A stretch of DNA of 64,000 bases, taken from contig NC_022571.1 of the NCBI RefSeq assembly GCF_000473995.1, positions 2,010,501 through 2,074,500 on the forward strand, in the 5' to 3' direction. Shown one piece after another: positions 16,726 through 27,371 of this stretch. Made by a program: the position numbers and the translations under genes. How positions within the stretch are numbered: the first letter of the stretch is position 1; each line of letters begins with the position of its first letter. The stretch comes from Clostridium saccharobutylicum DSM 13864 (GTDB taxonomy: Bacteria > Bacillota > Clostridia > Clostridiales > Clostridiaceae). The notes under the pieces are model-generated. The model was not told where the DNA came from. It saw only the letters and a program-made list of their open reading frames with translations, and did no database searches.

Positions 16726-16768
16726 GAAACTGTTGGTAAATATGATTTATCAGCAGTTTCTTTATTTA
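16726..16768 (+). terminator. rho-independent terminator of the PTS operon
   Basis: GAAACTG (16726-16732) pairs with CAGTTTC (16754-16760), with additional inner pairing, followed by TTTATTT. It lies directly after the previous hairpin. Confidence 0.65.
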
Positions 16769-16816
16769 AACAAAGATTTTTGTATTAATAAAATGATAAC
16801 TAAGTTAATTATTAGG

Positions 16817-16845
16817 TTGTGTAAATTGTATACTATATATATAAT
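16817..16845 (+). promoter_or_regulatory. putative sigma-A promoter of the MFS exporter
   Basis: TTGTGT (16817-16822), a 17-bp spacer and TATAAT (16840-16845) lie 57 bp before the MFS start codon. Confidence 0.5.
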
Positions 16846-16901
16846 TAAAAAGTCTGCTTAACATAATGTAACCAATGAATTTAATGAGGAAGTGATTAAA
16901 A

Positions 16902-18365
16902 ATGGATTCAAGAAAGAGAAACATATTAGTAGCATTAATGGTGGCAATGTTTTTAGGAGCAGTTGAAGGAACTGTTGTTACTACTGCTATTCCAACTATA
17001 GTAAAGGATTTGCAGGGATTTGAAATTATTAGTTCAGTTTTTTCAGTATATTTATTAACATGTGCAATTTCTACACCTATATGTGGTAAATTATCAGATT
17101 TATACGGGAGAAAAAATGTGCTTTCAATAGGAATAATAATATTTTTAGTTGGAAGTTTTTTATGTGGATTATCACAGAATATGTGTATGTTAATCGGATC
17201 ACGTGCAATTCAAGGGGTAGGAGCAGGTGCAATATTTACAGTTACATATACAATTGTTGGAGATGTGTTTACATTACAGGAAAGACCAAAAGTTCAAGGA
17301 AGCATAAGTACAGTGTGGGGCGTTGCAAGTCTTATAGGTCCATTTTTGGGAGGAATTTTAATTGATACTTTATCTTGGCATTGGATATTTTTCATAAACA
17401 TTCCTTTTGGTATATTGTCAGTTATACTTATCCAAAGAAACTTAAATGAGAACTTTGAGAAGAAAAAACACAATATAGATTTTGCTGGAATTATTACTTT
17501 ATCAATAGCAATGAGTGTATTTCTAAATATATTTTTATCAACTGAAAATGTAAGTTTTAATCATAATATATTTATTGGAATATCAGTAATTATAACTATT
17601 GTATTACTTGGAGCATTCTATAAAATAGAAAGAAAAGCAAAAGAGCCAATTTTTCCTTTTGATATATTTACTAAAACAAGTACACTTGTAAATTTAATCA
17701 GTTTTTTAGCTTCAGCTATATTGATAGGTGCAGATGTTTATCTGCCTATATATATACAAAATGTACTTGGATTTAGTGCTAAGGTATCAGGCTTAGCTTT
17801 AGCTCCAATGTCAGTAGCTTGGCTTATAGCTTCTGTACTTTTAGGAAAAGTTATGGTAAAGCTTGGTGGAAAAACAATAATAGTTATATCTAATATTGTT
17901 GTACTTATTAGCGCAATATTATTGATTACATTAGGAATAAATTCTTCGATAATGTTAGTTTTAATTTATGTTTTCATAATGGGCTTAGGATTTGGTGGAG
18001 CATTTACTATTTTAACTATAATTGTTCAAGAATCTGTAGAATATAAAAATAGAGGTTCGGCAATGGCTGCTAATTCATTGCTTAGAACATTAGGTCAAAC
18101 AATAGGTGTAAGTGCGTTTGGAAGTATATTTAATATATATATAGTTAAATATTTTGTTCAGCTTGGAATAAACGGAGTAGATCCAAGTAACTTATATAAC
18201 GTTTCTACACATAATGCAGCGGTTACCAGTGAGCAGATAAAGCTTTCTTTAAGCAGTTCTTTGCATGTTTTGTTTATAATACTTATAGCTATATCAATTA
18301 TATCCTTAATTTTATCAATAGTGATGCCTAAAATAGCAAGTAATGCTAAAGCATCAGAAGTATAG
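16902..18365 (+). CDS. MFS drug:H+ antiporter, DHA2 (EmrB/QacA) family (487 aa)
   Basis: This integral membrane exporter has about 14 hydrophobic segments. Signature elements are the helix-1 motif EGTVVTTAIPTIVKDL, the loop 2-3 motif GKLSDLYGRKNVL, helix-4 RAIQGVGAGAIF and antiporter motif C in the fifth helix (VWGVASLIGPFLGGIL). The family expels lipophilic drugs or dyes in exchange for protons. Start ATG has a GAGGAAGTG ribosome binding site. It is monocistronic with no regulator beside it; a family B palindrome follows. Confidence 0.9.
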   Translation: MDSRKRNILVALMVAMFLGAVEGTVVTTAIPTIVKDLQGFEIISSVFSVYLLTCAISTPICGKLSDLYGRKNVLSIGIIIFLVGSFLCGLSQNMCMLIGSRAIQGVGAGAIFTVTYTIVGDVFTLQERPKVQGSISTVWGVASLIGPFLGGILIDTLSWHWIFFINIPFGILSVILIQRNLNENFEKKKHNIDFAGIITLSIAMSVFLNIFLSTENVSFNHNIFIGISVIITIVLLGAFYKIERKAKEPIFPFDIFTKTSTLVNLISFLASAILIGADVYLPIYIQNVLGFSAKVSGLALAPMSVAWLIASVLLGKVMVKLGGKTIIVISNIVVLISAILLITLGINSSIMLVLIYVFIMGLGFGGAFTILTIIVQESVEYKNRGSAMAANSLLRTLGQTIGVSAFGSIFNIYIVKYFVQLGINGVDPSNLYNVSTHNAAVTSEQIKLSLSSSLHVLFIILIAISIISLILSIVMPKIASNAKASEV

Positions 18366-18381
18366 ATAAACAACTTTTAAC

Positions 18382-18637
18382 TAACTTAGACTTATGTGGT
18401 GGCAAACCGAAAGAAGCTATATTCTTTTTCTCGGTTGCTATATAAATTAGCTGTGGATTTCTATCAGCAGAAGTTGCCCAATTCCTGCATGCTCCTCAAA
18501 CAAGTTGAGGACAAGCAAGAACGGAATAACTTCTGCTGAAGAAATACCTACAGCTAATTTATAAATGCAACACTCCGAAAAAGAATACAGCTTCTTTCTA
18601 GGTTTGGATCTCTATTTCGGTTAACTATTACATATAT
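18382..18637. repeat. family B long palindrome, copy B1
   Basis: Nested arms pair across about 250 bp: GAAAGAAGCTATATTCTTTT with its near-complement ending CAGCTTCTTTC, TATAAATTAGCTGT with ACAGCTAATTTATA, and CAGCAGAAGTT with AACTTCTGCTG. The apex is GCATGCTCCTCAAAC...GAGGACAAGCAAGAA. It lies between convergent genes. Confidence 0.85.
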
Positions 18638-18653
18638 TTAAATATTATTGATT

Positions 18654-19286
18654 CTAACTAACTTTAGATTGATTGTACTTTTCCTTGACATCTAAATAAT
18701 AGTTAGCTATTGTTACATTCATGTAAGGAATAACCCATAATAATCCAATGCATAGTGGAATAATTCCTAGTATAATCCAACCTAAAAAACTTAATAATAG
18801 AATAAAATATTCAATCTTATGTCCTTTCATCATGTTCGCACTTTCTTTTAAGCATTCAATAATTGATTTACTATTATCATCAGCTAAAATAAAAAATGAT
18901 TGTGAAAACATATATATTAATATAATACCTGGAACTATGAACACAATTAATCCTATCATAACAATTATCATCATTAAAATGTATAATCCTACTGCTTTAA
19001 GAACAATTTGAAATCCTGAAAATATATCAGCAAATTCTGGTTCTTTATTTTCATCTGCATAATTTAATGAAAATCTACACAATCCAACGCCTATTGTTAC
19101 ATCAATTATTATTGATATTAAACACATAATAATGCTTAATATTACACTATGACTAACTAACCTTGAAATCAGGTTTATAATAAATGGAATCAAAATACCT
19201 GCAACAAAAAATCCACCAACAGCTAGTCCCCATTTTCCTTTCAATTGATTTTTAGCATGACTTTTTAGTTCTGCTCTAGTATTCAT
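18654..19286 (-). CDS. DUF975-family membrane protein (210 aa)
   Basis: The start MNTRAELKSHAKNQLKGKWG is the DUF975 hallmark (R-ELK-A--LKG-W). It is followed by five or six hydrophobic segments and the loop SLNYADENKEPEFADIFSGF typical of the family. The ribosome binding site on the minus strand is AAGGGGGA. These proteins are common single genes in Firmicutes and of unknown function, probably in the cytoplasmic membrane. Convergent with the MFS gene. Confidence 0.85.
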   Translation of the reverse strand: MNTRAELKSHAKNQLKGKWGLAVGGFFVAGILIPFIINLISRLVSHSVILSIIMCLISIIIDVTIGVGLCRFSLNYADENKEPEFADIFSGFQIVLKAVGLYILMMIIVMIGLIVFIVPGIILIYMFSQSFFILADDNSKSIIECLKESANMMKGHKIEYFILLLSFLGWIILGIIPLCIGLLWVIPYMNVTIANYYLDVKEKYNQSKVS

Positions 19287-19842
19287 AAAAATCCCCCTTA
19301 AATTAAAATACCATTGATATTTATGTAATAATTTTAAATATTATTCCATATTTCCATTTTTAATTATCATATTTCATAAGAAATTAAGAAATATGTTACA
19401 GATTGTATGGTTAGTAATTAGATTTATTATGTAAGTAATTGAAAAAAGGGAGTCATTTACCTTCATTGATAAATAATTAGGCTCAGGATTTTTAATCGTA
19501 GCGGTTGCATTAATCAAAGACAATTTTTTAGTTTAACGAATTAAAAAATTATAGCTATAATTTAAAGCAAAAAACAGTCATAATAAATAAAATATTACAA
19601 AAATGTTTTCAAAATGATAAAAAAAATACAATATTAGTAAGGAAAACAATTACAAAAGTTATCTTGTTTGGTATAATTGGATATATCGTGATGAATATGT
19701 AGTATTAACTTTTATAATATTTATTTGAAAAACGATGTAAAAATATATATTACAGAATTACTTACTTTTTTGTATATATCATATATTAAGTAGAGTAATA
19801 TAGTAAAATTAAAAAATAAAGTAAGATAAAAGGGGGATTCTT
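19287..19842. other. 556-bp intergenic region between divergent genes
   Basis: It holds the promoters of the DUF975 gene (leftwards) and the chemoreceptor operon (rightwards). It is very AT rich. I looked for a clear sigma-D motif and found none convincing; nothing else stands out. Confidence 0.4.
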
Positions 19843-21834
19843 ATGAAAATAAGAGAACTAAAAGGTAGGGGGTCAATTAAAGCAAAGCTTATAGGAATTA
19901 TTATTCCAATGATGATTGTAATAATATCATTACTCATTACTGTTTCTTATAATAAATCTAAAGGCATCATAACTAAATCGGCTAATGATTTATTAGAAAC
20001 TTCAAGCAAAAAGCAAGTTGACCAAATTGAAGCATGGTTAAATGAAAATTTAGCATCATTTAAGGCCGTAAAAACGTCTTTAGAAAATACACAATTAAAT
20101 AACGATCAATTACAAAATTTTTTAAATAAATATTATAATTACAGTGATAATTATCCAGAAGGTTTTTATATAGGTGATGAAGATGGAAATATGTTAAAAG
20201 CTAATGGCTCTAAGAAATCTGATAAAAATGTAATTGATTCAGTATGGTATAAAGAGGGATTAACTAGACTTAATATGGAATATGGTTCAGCATATAAAAA
20301 TGAAGAAGGTAAAAATACTATCAGTGCTTCAGCTATATTAAATGATAAGTCAGGTAAAACAAAGGTTTTATCTACAGATATTTATTTAGATAAAATATCA
20401 ATAATAGTGAATTCAATGATTGAAATGGATAATGCAGAAGCATTCTTAGTTGATAATAGTGATAAAACAATATTATCACATGGAGATAGCTCATTAATTT
20501 CAACTAAATTGGATTCAAACAATAAAGATAAATTTCTTAAGGAAGTTGCAGTGAAACTTGAAAATGGAAAATATGATTCCTGCGAATTAGAAAACAATAT
20601 GGTTGTTTTTAAAGAAATAGAAGGAACTAATTGGATTCTTGTATCATATGTTCCAACAAAATCTATTTTCTCAGAACTTACTAAACTTCGTACTTTTATG
20701 ATTGCAATAGCTATTATATCAATAATTCTTTTAACTGTTTTAGTAGAAAGAGTGGTACATGTAGTTATAAAACCAATTAAAGAACTTACTAAGACAATTA
20801 TGGCAATGACAACTGGTGATTTCACAGTTGATGTAGAAGTAAAGGGAAATGATGAAATCTCTGTTATGCTAAAAAGTGTAAAAGAATTTATAGCGGTTAT
20901 GCGCAATATGATAAATAAGATTAATGCAGTATCAGGTAAAATGAATGATCAGGCAGATGGAAGTATTGTGATTTCAAAAGAATTATATGATTCATCAAAA
21001 CTTGAATCTGAATCTATGAAAAATTTAAATGTTACAGTAGATCAATTATCATGTTCAGTAAGTGAAATAGCAGAAAGTACAACAACTTTAGCAACTGTTG
21101 TTAGTACTACAAAAGATGATGGAAGTAATGTAAATCAAAAGATGAAAGAAACTATTAGTATTTCAGAAAAAGGACGACAAGACATGGAAAAAGTAAATAT
21201 AGCTATGGAGAATATAAGAAATTCAATAAGTTCTCTTGAAGAGGCTATAAATAATGTAGGAAAATCTTCAGCTGAAATTACTAATATCGTTAATGTTATA
21301 GGAGAAATTTCAGAGCAGACTAATTTATTATCATTAAATGCATCAATAGAAGCTGCAAGAGCAGGGGAAGCAGGGAGAGGTTTTGCAGTTGTAGCAAATG
21401 AAATTGGCAAATTAGCTAATACAAGTTCTGAGTCAGTTAAAAATATTTCAGCGCTTGTAAATCAAATAAAAAAACTTGTTTCTGATACCGTAAAGCAATC
21501 CCATGAAAGCGCAGATTATATAAATGAAAGCAGTTATTTGATAAGTGGCACTGTAGATACGTTTGATGATATTTTTAATAAGATTAATGGGACAAATAAT
21601 TTAATTCAAGATATGATTAAAAAAGTTGGACATTTAGATGAGGTTGCAGCAACAGTAGCAGCTATATCAGAAGAACAAGCTGCAAGTTCACAAGAAATTT
21701 TAGCAACTTCAGAAGTTATGGTTACTCAATCAAGTAATATTACTAAAAACAGTGAAAAAGTAGCTAATGATGCAAAGGAATTATCAAATACATCTGAAGA
21801 ACTTAGTAAGCAGATTCAAATGTTTAAGATATAA
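19843..21834 (+). CDS. methyl-accepting chemotaxis protein with dCache sensor (663 aa)
   Basis: Membrane chemoreceptor. A transmembrane helix spans about residues 16-34, a periplasmic-type double Cache region about 35-275 and a second transmembrane helix about 283-303. A HAMP domain follows ([19 protein letters not shown]) and then the cytoplasmic signalling coiled coil. The hairpin tip is [20 protein letters not shown] followed by [18 protein letters not shown] (near 485-520). It ends in QMFKI with no CheR-docking pentapeptide. The next gene, 21 bp downstream, encodes a sugar-binding lipoprotein, so the pair probably senses a bound sugar. Confidence 0.92.
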   Translation: MKIRELKGRGSIKAKLIGIIIPMMIVIISLLITVSYNKSKGIITKSANDLLETSSKKQVDQIEAWLNENLASFKAVKTSLENTQLNNDQLQNFLNKYYNYSDNYPEGFYIGDEDGNMLKANGSKKSDKNVIDSVWYKEGLTRLNMEYGSAYKNEEGKNTISASAILNDKSGKTKVLSTDIYLDKISIIVNSMIEMDNAEAFLVDNSDKTILSHGDSSLISTKLDSNNKDKFLKEVAVKLENGKYDSCELENNMVVFKEIEGTNWILVSYVPTKSIFSELTKLRTFMIAIAIISIILLTVLVERVVHVVIKPIKELTKTIMAMTTGDFTVDVEVKGNDEISVMLKSVKEFIAVMRNMINKINAVSGKMNDQADGSIVISKELYDSSKLESESMKNLNVTVDQLSCSVSEIAESTTTLATVVSTTKDDGSNVNQKMKETISISEKGRQDMEKVNIAMENIRNSISSLEEAINNVGKSSAEITNIVNVIGEISEQTNLLSLNASIEAARAGEAGRGFAVVANEIGKLANTSSESVKNISALVNQIKKLVSDTVKQSHESADYINESSYLISGTVDTFDDIFNKINGTNNLIQDMIKKVGHLDEVAATVAAISEEQAASSQEILATSEVMVTQSSNITKNSEKVANDAKELSNTSEELSKQIQMFKI

Positions 21835-21855
21835 GCTTTAAGGGGGATTATATTT

Positions 21856-22833
21856 ATGAAGAAGAAAATAGTTATACTATTAACTATAATTATGATGTTT
21901 GCTGCTATTTCAGGATGTGCTTCAAAGAGTGGTACGGCATCAAGTAAAAATGTAAAAATTTTATTCTCAATGTCTAATAGTGCAGATAGTTACCGTGGTA
22001 TGCTTGTGAAAAGTGCAGAAGATTATGCTAAAGGCAAAAATGTGGAATTAAAGGTTATGGATGCAGCAGGTTCTATAGAAGAGCAGGTGTCTCATATGAA
22101 AGAAGCAGCTTCAGGCGGATATAGTGCGATAATCTGTGCTCCGGTAAATCCAGATACAACCCTTCAACTTAAGAAGGCTGCCAAAGGAATTCCAATAATT
22201 TTTATGAATAGCAAGCCAAGTGAGGAGTTATTAGAAAAAGATAAATATATTTATGTGGCTTCAGATGAATCATTATCTGGAAAGTATCAAGCTGAATATA
22301 TTACAGATTATTTGAAAAATAAAAATGATCTTAAAGTGGTTTTATTTAAAGGAGAAAGTAATAATTCAGCCACAAAAGAGCGTACAAAATCAGTAAAGGA
22401 TGCTTTTAAAGAAAAAGGAATAAATGCAAATTATGTTTTTGAAGATTATGCTGATTGGAGTAGACAAGGCACAAAAGACATGTTTAATGTATTTTTATCT
22501 ACAAATAGAAAATTTGATTGTGTAATTTGCAATAATGATGAAATGGCTTTAGGGGTAATAGATGCATTAAAGGAAAATAAAATAGATCCATCAACAGTTC
22601 CCATTGTGGGAATTGATGCAACAGCGGAAGGGTGCAAGGCTATTAGTGAGGGTAGTATGAAATTTACTGTTTTTCAATCAGCACAAGGTCAAAGCAAGAG
22701 TGCAGTTGATGCAGCTATTCAATTAGGTTCAGGAGGAACTTTATCTAATGTAGAAAATGTAACACAAGATGGTAAGCATATATGGGTACCATTTGAAAAA
22801 GTAGATAAGAATAATGTAAGTAAATATAGTTGA
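21856..22833 (+). CDS. periplasmic sugar-binding-like lipoprotein, Peripla_BP_4 family (325 aa)
   Basis: A lipoprotein signal peptide ends in the lipobox AISGC (Cys21). The mature protein follows the ribose/galactose-binding fold: KILFSMSNSADSYRGMLVKS at the start, the GYSAIICAPVNPDTTL hinge region, VICNNDEMALGVIDAL, then VPIVGIDATAEGCKAI. No ABC ATPase or permease is adjacent. Instead it is in a two-gene operon with a Cache chemoreceptor. A ligand-presenting role in chemotaxis is therefore likely, an inference from context. The ribosome binding site is AAGGGGGA. Confidence 0.88.
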   Translation: MKKKIVILLTIIMMFAAISGCASKSGTASSKNVKILFSMSNSADSYRGMLVKSAEDYAKGKNVELKVMDAAGSIEEQVSHMKEAASGGYSAIICAPVNPDTTLQLKKAAKGIPIIFMNSKPSEELLEKDKYIYVASDESLSGKYQAEYITDYLKNKNDLKVVLFKGESNNSATKERTKSVKDAFKEKGINANYVFEDYADWSRQGTKDMFNVFLSTNRKFDCVICNNDEMALGVIDALKENKIDPSTVPIVGIDATAEGCKAISEGSMKFTVFQSAQGQSKSAVDAAIQLGSGGTLSNVENVTQDGKHIWVPFEKVDKNNVSKYS

Positions 22834-22870
22834 GTAAGGTGTAAATTAGGATTATGCGATAGTTAATGGA

Positions 22871-23060
22871 AGTCAAATACCTTTGTGTTCTACAGGACTT
22901 ATGAAAATTTCACTGTAAGGTTTTAAATGTAAGTTGTGTCTATTCAAGCATGTTCACAATATTCATTGTGACAAGCAGTTAATAGAACAACCTTACATTA
23001 AGAACTGTAAACAGCTCATTTTCTGATGATTGCTTTACACAAAGGTATTTGATTTCTAGG
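22871..23060. repeat. family B long palindrome, copy B2
   Basis: Outer arms AGTCAAATACCTTTGTGT and ACACAAAGGTATTTGATTT pair. Inner arms TAAGGTT/AACCTTA enclose the apex AAGCATGTTCACAAT...ATTGTGACAAGCAG. It follows the sugar-binding lipoprotein gene. Confidence 0.8.
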
Positions 23061-23509
23061 ATATATATGCATTTAAGTTCGGTAAGCATATATATCTATA
23101 TATAACGCATTAATATATCTACATTACAAATAATTACAGTATTTCAATATAGGCTTAGCAAATTATTAGCAAGCATAGTTTTATACGATATGGGAATAAG
23201 TGTTATGCAAAAAATTTTATACGTTAAATATGTGAAAATATATAAATATTTATAGTAAACATCATGGATGAAGGACTTTTTAAGAATATTAAGCATGGAA
23301 AATGATTAGAGTAGAGTTTATACATAAAAACAATGTAGTATGCAGAAAATACATTTATAATTAGAAGTTATAATTTTCATAGTAAATATGAATACATACA
23401 TGATTACTCTATGAAAAAAGCTATATAGGTAATACTTAAAAGTAGAACCTTATATTTTAAGTCAATTTAAGCAAATAAAAACAAACATAAAGATAAAGGG
23501 GGAATAAAA
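23061..23509. other. leader region of the APC permease gene
   Basis: About 450 bp without a gene. AT-rich, with no terminator or recognisable riboswitch; the permease promoter should be here. Confidence 0.4.
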
Positions 23510-25006
23510 ATGTCAACAACCTCAAAGACAACAAAAAAATTAACGTTGATACCTTTAGTATTAATGATTTTCACTTCAGTTTATGGTTTTAACAATATTC
23601 CAAGATCATTTTATAAGATGGGATATGCTGCTATTCCTTGGTATATATTATCAGGTATAACCTTCTTTGTTCCATTTGCATTGATGGTAGCTGAATTTGG
23701 TTCAGCATTCAAAGAGGAGAAAGGTGGAATCTATTCATGGATGGAGAAATCAATTGGACCAAGATTTGCATTTATAGGAACATTCATGTGGTATTTTTCT
23801 TATATAACATGGATGGTTAATGTTGCATCAGGTATGTGGGTTCCGGTGTCAAATGCTATATTCGGAAAAGATACTACGCAAACTTGGACTTTATTTGGAT
23901 TTCAAGGACCACAGGTATTGGGGATTTTCGGGATTTTGTGGATATTACTAGTAACTTATACGTCAACTAAAGGCTTGGATAAGATAAAAAAAGTAACTTC
24001 ATTAGGAGGAACAGCAGTTTTATTGTTGAATGTATTCCTTTGGATTGGCGCTATAGCAGTGTTTTTGGGGAATAGTGGGAGTTTAGCAGAGCCGATTGTA
24101 GGGATAAAATCATTTACTCAAACACCAAACCCTAAATATGCTGGAAATATAATTGCATCTTTAGCATTTGTAGTATATGCTTTATTTGCTTATGGCGGTA
24201 TAGAAGCTGTGGGTGGATTAGTTGATGAAACTGAAAATCCAGAAAAAACTTTTCCAAAGGGAATTCTTATTTCAGCAGCTATAATATCAGTAGGATATTC
24301 ATTAGGAATATTACTTATTGGAATATTCACTAACTGGGCAGATGTAATGGGGATTAAGGATGTTAATTTAGGAAATGCCAGTTATATAGTTATGTCAAAT
24401 TTGGGTTATTCCCTTGGTACGGCATTTGGAGCAAGCGAGGCCACAGCTACAGCTTTAGGGCATGGAGTTGCAAGATTTGTTGGACTTTCAATGTTTCTTG
24501 CATTATCAGGTGCATTCTTTACACTGATGTATTCACCATTAAAGCAGATTATTGAAGGTACACCAACTAAATTATGGCCTGGAAAAGTTGGAGAAACCAA
24601 AAATGGGTTGCCTATAAATGCGATGTGGATTCAAGCTACTATAGTTTGTGTAATGATAGCATTGGTAGCTTTCGGTGGAAGCTCAATGGCTACATTTTTT
24701 AATATACTTGTTTCAATGACTAATGTGGCTATGACATTACCATATTTGTTTATAACTCTTGCATTTCCATATTTTAAGAAGAAAACAGAAATCAAGAAGC
24801 CATTTATAGTTTTTAAATCTCATGGAAGTGCAATTTTTTGGACTTGGATAGTTATTCTAACTGTAGGACTTGCCAATTTATTTAGCATAATACAGCCAGC
24901 AATAGAAGGTGATATGCAAACAACAATCTGGAGTATAGCTGGACCAATAATTTTTTCAGTAATTGCATGGTTAATGTATAATAGCTATGAAAAGAAAATT
25001 AAGTGA
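23510..25006 (+). CDS. yjeM: APC-superfamily amino acid permease, YjeM type (498 aa)
   Basis: Polytopic transporter of the glutamate:GABA antiporter branch, with about 12 hydrophobic segments. The start TLIPLVLMIFTSVYGFNNIP, helix-2 AEFGSAFKEEKGGIYSWMEK and FALYAYGGIEAVGGLVDE-like loop (here YALFAYGGIEAVGGLVDETE) follow the YjeM group. E. coli YjeM is an uncharacterised inner-membrane amino acid transporter. Start ATG has an AAAGGGGGA ribosome binding site and the gene ends at its own terminator (25060). It is monocistronic. Confidence 0.83.
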   Translation: MSTTSKTTKKLTLIPLVLMIFTSVYGFNNIPRSFYKMGYAAIPWYILSGITFFVPFALMVAEFGSAFKEEKGGIYSWMEKSIGPRFAFIGTFMWYFSYITWMVNVASGMWVPVSNAIFGKDTTQTWTLFGFQGPQVLGIFGILWILLVTYTSTKGLDKIKKVTSLGGTAVLLLNVFLWIGAIAVFLGNSGSLAEPIVGIKSFTQTPNPKYAGNIIASLAFVVYALFAYGGIEAVGGLVDETENPEKTFPKGILISAAIISVGYSLGILLIGIFTNWADVMGIKDVNLGNASYIVMSNLGYSLGTAFGASEATATALGHGVARFVGLSMFLALSGAFFTLMYSPLKQIIEGTPTKLWPGKVGETKNGLPINAMWIQATIVCVMIALVAFGGSSMATFFNILVSMTNVAMTLPYLFITLAFPYFKKKTEIKKPFIVFKSHGSAIFWTWIVILTVGLANLFSIIQPAIEGDMQTTIWSIAGPIIFSVIAWLMYNSYEKKIK

Positions 25007-25059
25007 TGTGCTTAGTATTATAATATAAATTTTAGTTATATTATTAAGATTATCAATAA

Positions 25060-25102
25060 AGCCATAATAATTTATTAAGTTTAGATTATTATGGTTTTTT
25101 AT
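25060..25102 (+). terminator. rho-independent terminator
   Basis: CCATAATAAT (25062-25071) pairs with ATTATTATGG (25085-25094) and is followed by TTTTTTATT. Confidence 0.8.
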
Positions 25103-25242
25103 TATTCTTTAGAGTTAAAAGAAAACTACTTGTTAAGCAAGTAATCATAACTTTTACAGGCTTAATTGTATTCATTTAACCATATTTGGATATAATAAAT
25201 AAATGATTTGATTTAAACCATATAAATAAGGAGGCATAATTT

Positions 25243-25491
25243 ATGGAAACTATAATAATGGCATTAACTATTGATCCCAGGAGTGCACATGCACCACAAG
25301 TTCAAACTATTTTAACTAAGTATGGATGTATTATAACAACTAGACTTGGTCTTCACGAAGCTAATAAAAACTCTTGTTCGGAGAAGGGATTGATAATTTT
25401 ACATATCCATTCTAACATAGATGAAGTAAAAGAATTTGAAAATGAGTTGCTTGATGTTGAAGGTGTTAAAGTAAAATATATGACTTTATAA
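25243..25491 (+). CDS. small ACT/NikR-C-like protein, possible iron-only hydrogenase system regulator family (82 aa)
   Basis: A short cytoplasmic protein whose pattern (IIMALTIDPRS, TILTKYGCIITTRLGLHE, GLIILHIHSNIDEV, EFENELLDVEGVKVKYM) fits the beta-alpha-beta ferredoxin-like fold of ACT and NikR C-terminal domains. A similar small family is annotated near [FeFe]-hydrogenase genes as a putative regulator. No hydrogenase gene is here, so the role is open. AAGGAGG ribosome binding site, monocistronic, terminator at 25577. Confidence 0.6.
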   Translation: METIIMALTIDPRSAHAPQVQTILTKYGCIITTRLGLHEANKNSCSEKGLIILHIHSNIDEVKEFENELLDVEGVKVKYMTL

Positions 25492-25576
25492 TTAAAATAT
25501 TTTCTCTGCGTGGAAAAATGCAACTGCAAATATTAAATATGATTATATAAAATGTATTTAATAAAAAATAATATAA

Positions 25577-25616
25577 ATAGTAGATGTTTTGCTTTTTACA
25601 CAAAACTATCTACTAT
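25577..25616. terminator. bidirectional terminator between convergent genes
   Basis: ATAGTAGATGTTTTG (25577-25591) pairs with CAAAACTATCTACTAT (25601-25616). It lies between the small regulator and the leftward chemoreceptor. Confidence 0.7.
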
Positions 25617-25643
25617 CAAATAAACACAATATAATAGAATATA

Positions 25644-27371
25644 TTATGATATCTTAAATTTAGAAACAAATTTTGATAAGTTGTCTATGCTATCTTTAAT
25701 TGAATTGGTTTGATTTTTTATATCTGAAATATTTTCTACTACATTGGAAGTTTTAGATGCTATATTAGAAGTACCTTCAGCACCTTCATTTGTTGATATA
25801 TTTATTCCTTTTAGTGAAGAGATAATATTTTGCATAAGGATACGTATTTGTGTAGTTGCATCACTAAAATCATTTGATAATTTATAAATATTTTGAGCAT
25901 CGTTGTTATATGTTTCACCTGTTGCTACCATAGAACTATAGTCTTGCTTAACACGTTTATCCACAAATTCCAATATTTCATTAGAACTTGTAGCAAGATT
26001 TTCAACTGAATTTAATACTGTTTGTGTTACATTTTGTATTTCATTTACAGTACTTTCAGAATCTTCAGCAAGTTTTCCTATTTCAGATGCTACTACAGCA
26101 AATCCTTTACCGGCATCACCAGCCCTAGCTGCTTCTATTGATGCATTTAAAGCAAGAAGATTTGTTTGAGAAGTGATTTCTAATATAGAATTTGATAGTG
26201 TTCTAATTTGTTCAACTGCCTTAGATTGTTCTATGGCATCCCTTAAATTTTTATTAGTACAAGAATAAATTTCATCTGCATTTTTTTGTGAAGAAATTGC
26301 ATCAGATTTTATTTTATTTGCTCGATTGCTTATATTATCTGATACTGTTTCGCTTTCCTTTGATTTGAAAGCAATAGTTTCAATTGTATTTTGTATTTCA
26401 GTTGATATAGCATTCATTTTTTCTGTAGAGGCGGCAGTTTCTTGCATTCCAGCTGAAAGCTGTTCAGTAGTTGCAAAGACATCTTGCATTTCATTTGATA
26501 ATTTTGACATATTATCATTTGTATTTCTAATCATATTTTTAATATTTGAAGATTCGTTTATTACTGATGCTAAAAGATTTTTAATAGATTTTTGCATTTT
26601 ATCAGTTGTCTTAAGCATTACACCAATTTCATCCTTAGAATTTAGTAAATGAGGTGGTATTTCTTTAGTAAAATCACCTGTGGCAAGTACTTCAAACCAA
26701 TTTGTAGCAGAACATAGTGCAGATGTAATAGGTTTTACTATTAAAAATGTAACTAGTATGCCAATGAATATTGCTAGTGCAATAAGTATTAAAAGTATTG
26801 TAATTGATTTAGTATTAGCAACTTGTGTTTGTGAATATATATCATCAGTTTTTTTTATATGAGATTTTAGTAATGCATTTGAAATACTACGAAAACCATC
26901 TATAAAATCTTTATTACTAATTAAATATTCGTTTATATCTTCAGTTTTAAAGTTTTCAGAAGAAGACATATCTTTTATTTTGTTGCACACATTTTTGTAT
27001 TTTGGTAAGTTGCTTTCTAGTTTATTAATTTCATCTCTTTCATTATCATCTAACTTTAATTGTTTGTATTGAGAAATATCATTAGTAATACCCTCTATTT
27101 TGGAATTCATTTCTTTAATATAATCTTGTTGATTTGATTCATTTCCATTATTTAAAGCTAAGTTTACTAAGTCATATTGGCAGGTTCTTGATTGAATTCG
27201 TATATCATCTAGTAAATTTATAGCTTTTATATTATTATCATACATTGCTGATAAATTATCATTTGAGTTTCTAATAAAAGAGTAACCTATAAATCCTATA
27301 ATGCAGGTAAAAATTAATAGTATAGTTGATAAGAGTGTTACTTTGTGAAATATTTTTATATTTTTTAACAT
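25644..27371 (-). CDS. methyl-accepting chemotaxis protein, four-helix-bundle sensor (575 aa)
   Basis: A transmembrane helix at about 10-31 is followed by an all-helical periplasmic region (32-185) with the [20 protein letters not shown] pattern of 4HB_MCP sensors. A second transmembrane helix follows (about 188-212), then HAMP and the signalling domain. The hairpin tip is [20 protein letters not shown] then [19 protein letters not shown]. It ends KFVSKFKIS with no CheR pentapeptide. Start ATG has a GAGGGGAGC ribosome binding site. The ligand is unknown. Confidence 0.9.
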   Translation of the reverse strand: MLKNIKIFHKVTLLSTILLIFTCIIGFIGYSFIRNSNDNLSAMYDNNIKAINLLDDIRIQSRTCQYDLVNLALNNGNESNQQDYIKEMNSKIEGITNDISQYKQLKLDDNERDEINKLESNLPKYKNVCNKIKDMSSSENFKTEDINEYLISNKDFIDGFRSISNALLKSHIKKTDDIYSQTQVANTKSITILLILIALAIFIGILVTFLIVKPITSALCSATNWFEVLATGDFTKEIPPHLLNSKDEIGVMLKTTDKMQKSIKNLLASVINESSNIKNMIRNTNDNMSKLSNEMQDVFATTEQLSAGMQETAASTEKMNAISTEIQNTIETIAFKSKESETVSDNISNRANKIKSDAISSQKNADEIYSCTNKNLRDAIEQSKAVEQIRTLSNSILEITSQTNLLALNASIEAARAGDAGKGFAVVASEIGKLAEDSESTVNEIQNVTQTVLNSVENLATSSNEILEFVDKRVKQDYSSMVATGETYNNDAQNIYKLSNDFSDATTQIRILMQNIISSLKGINISTNEGAEGTSNIASKTSNVVENISDIKNQTNSIKDSIDNLSKFVSKFKIS

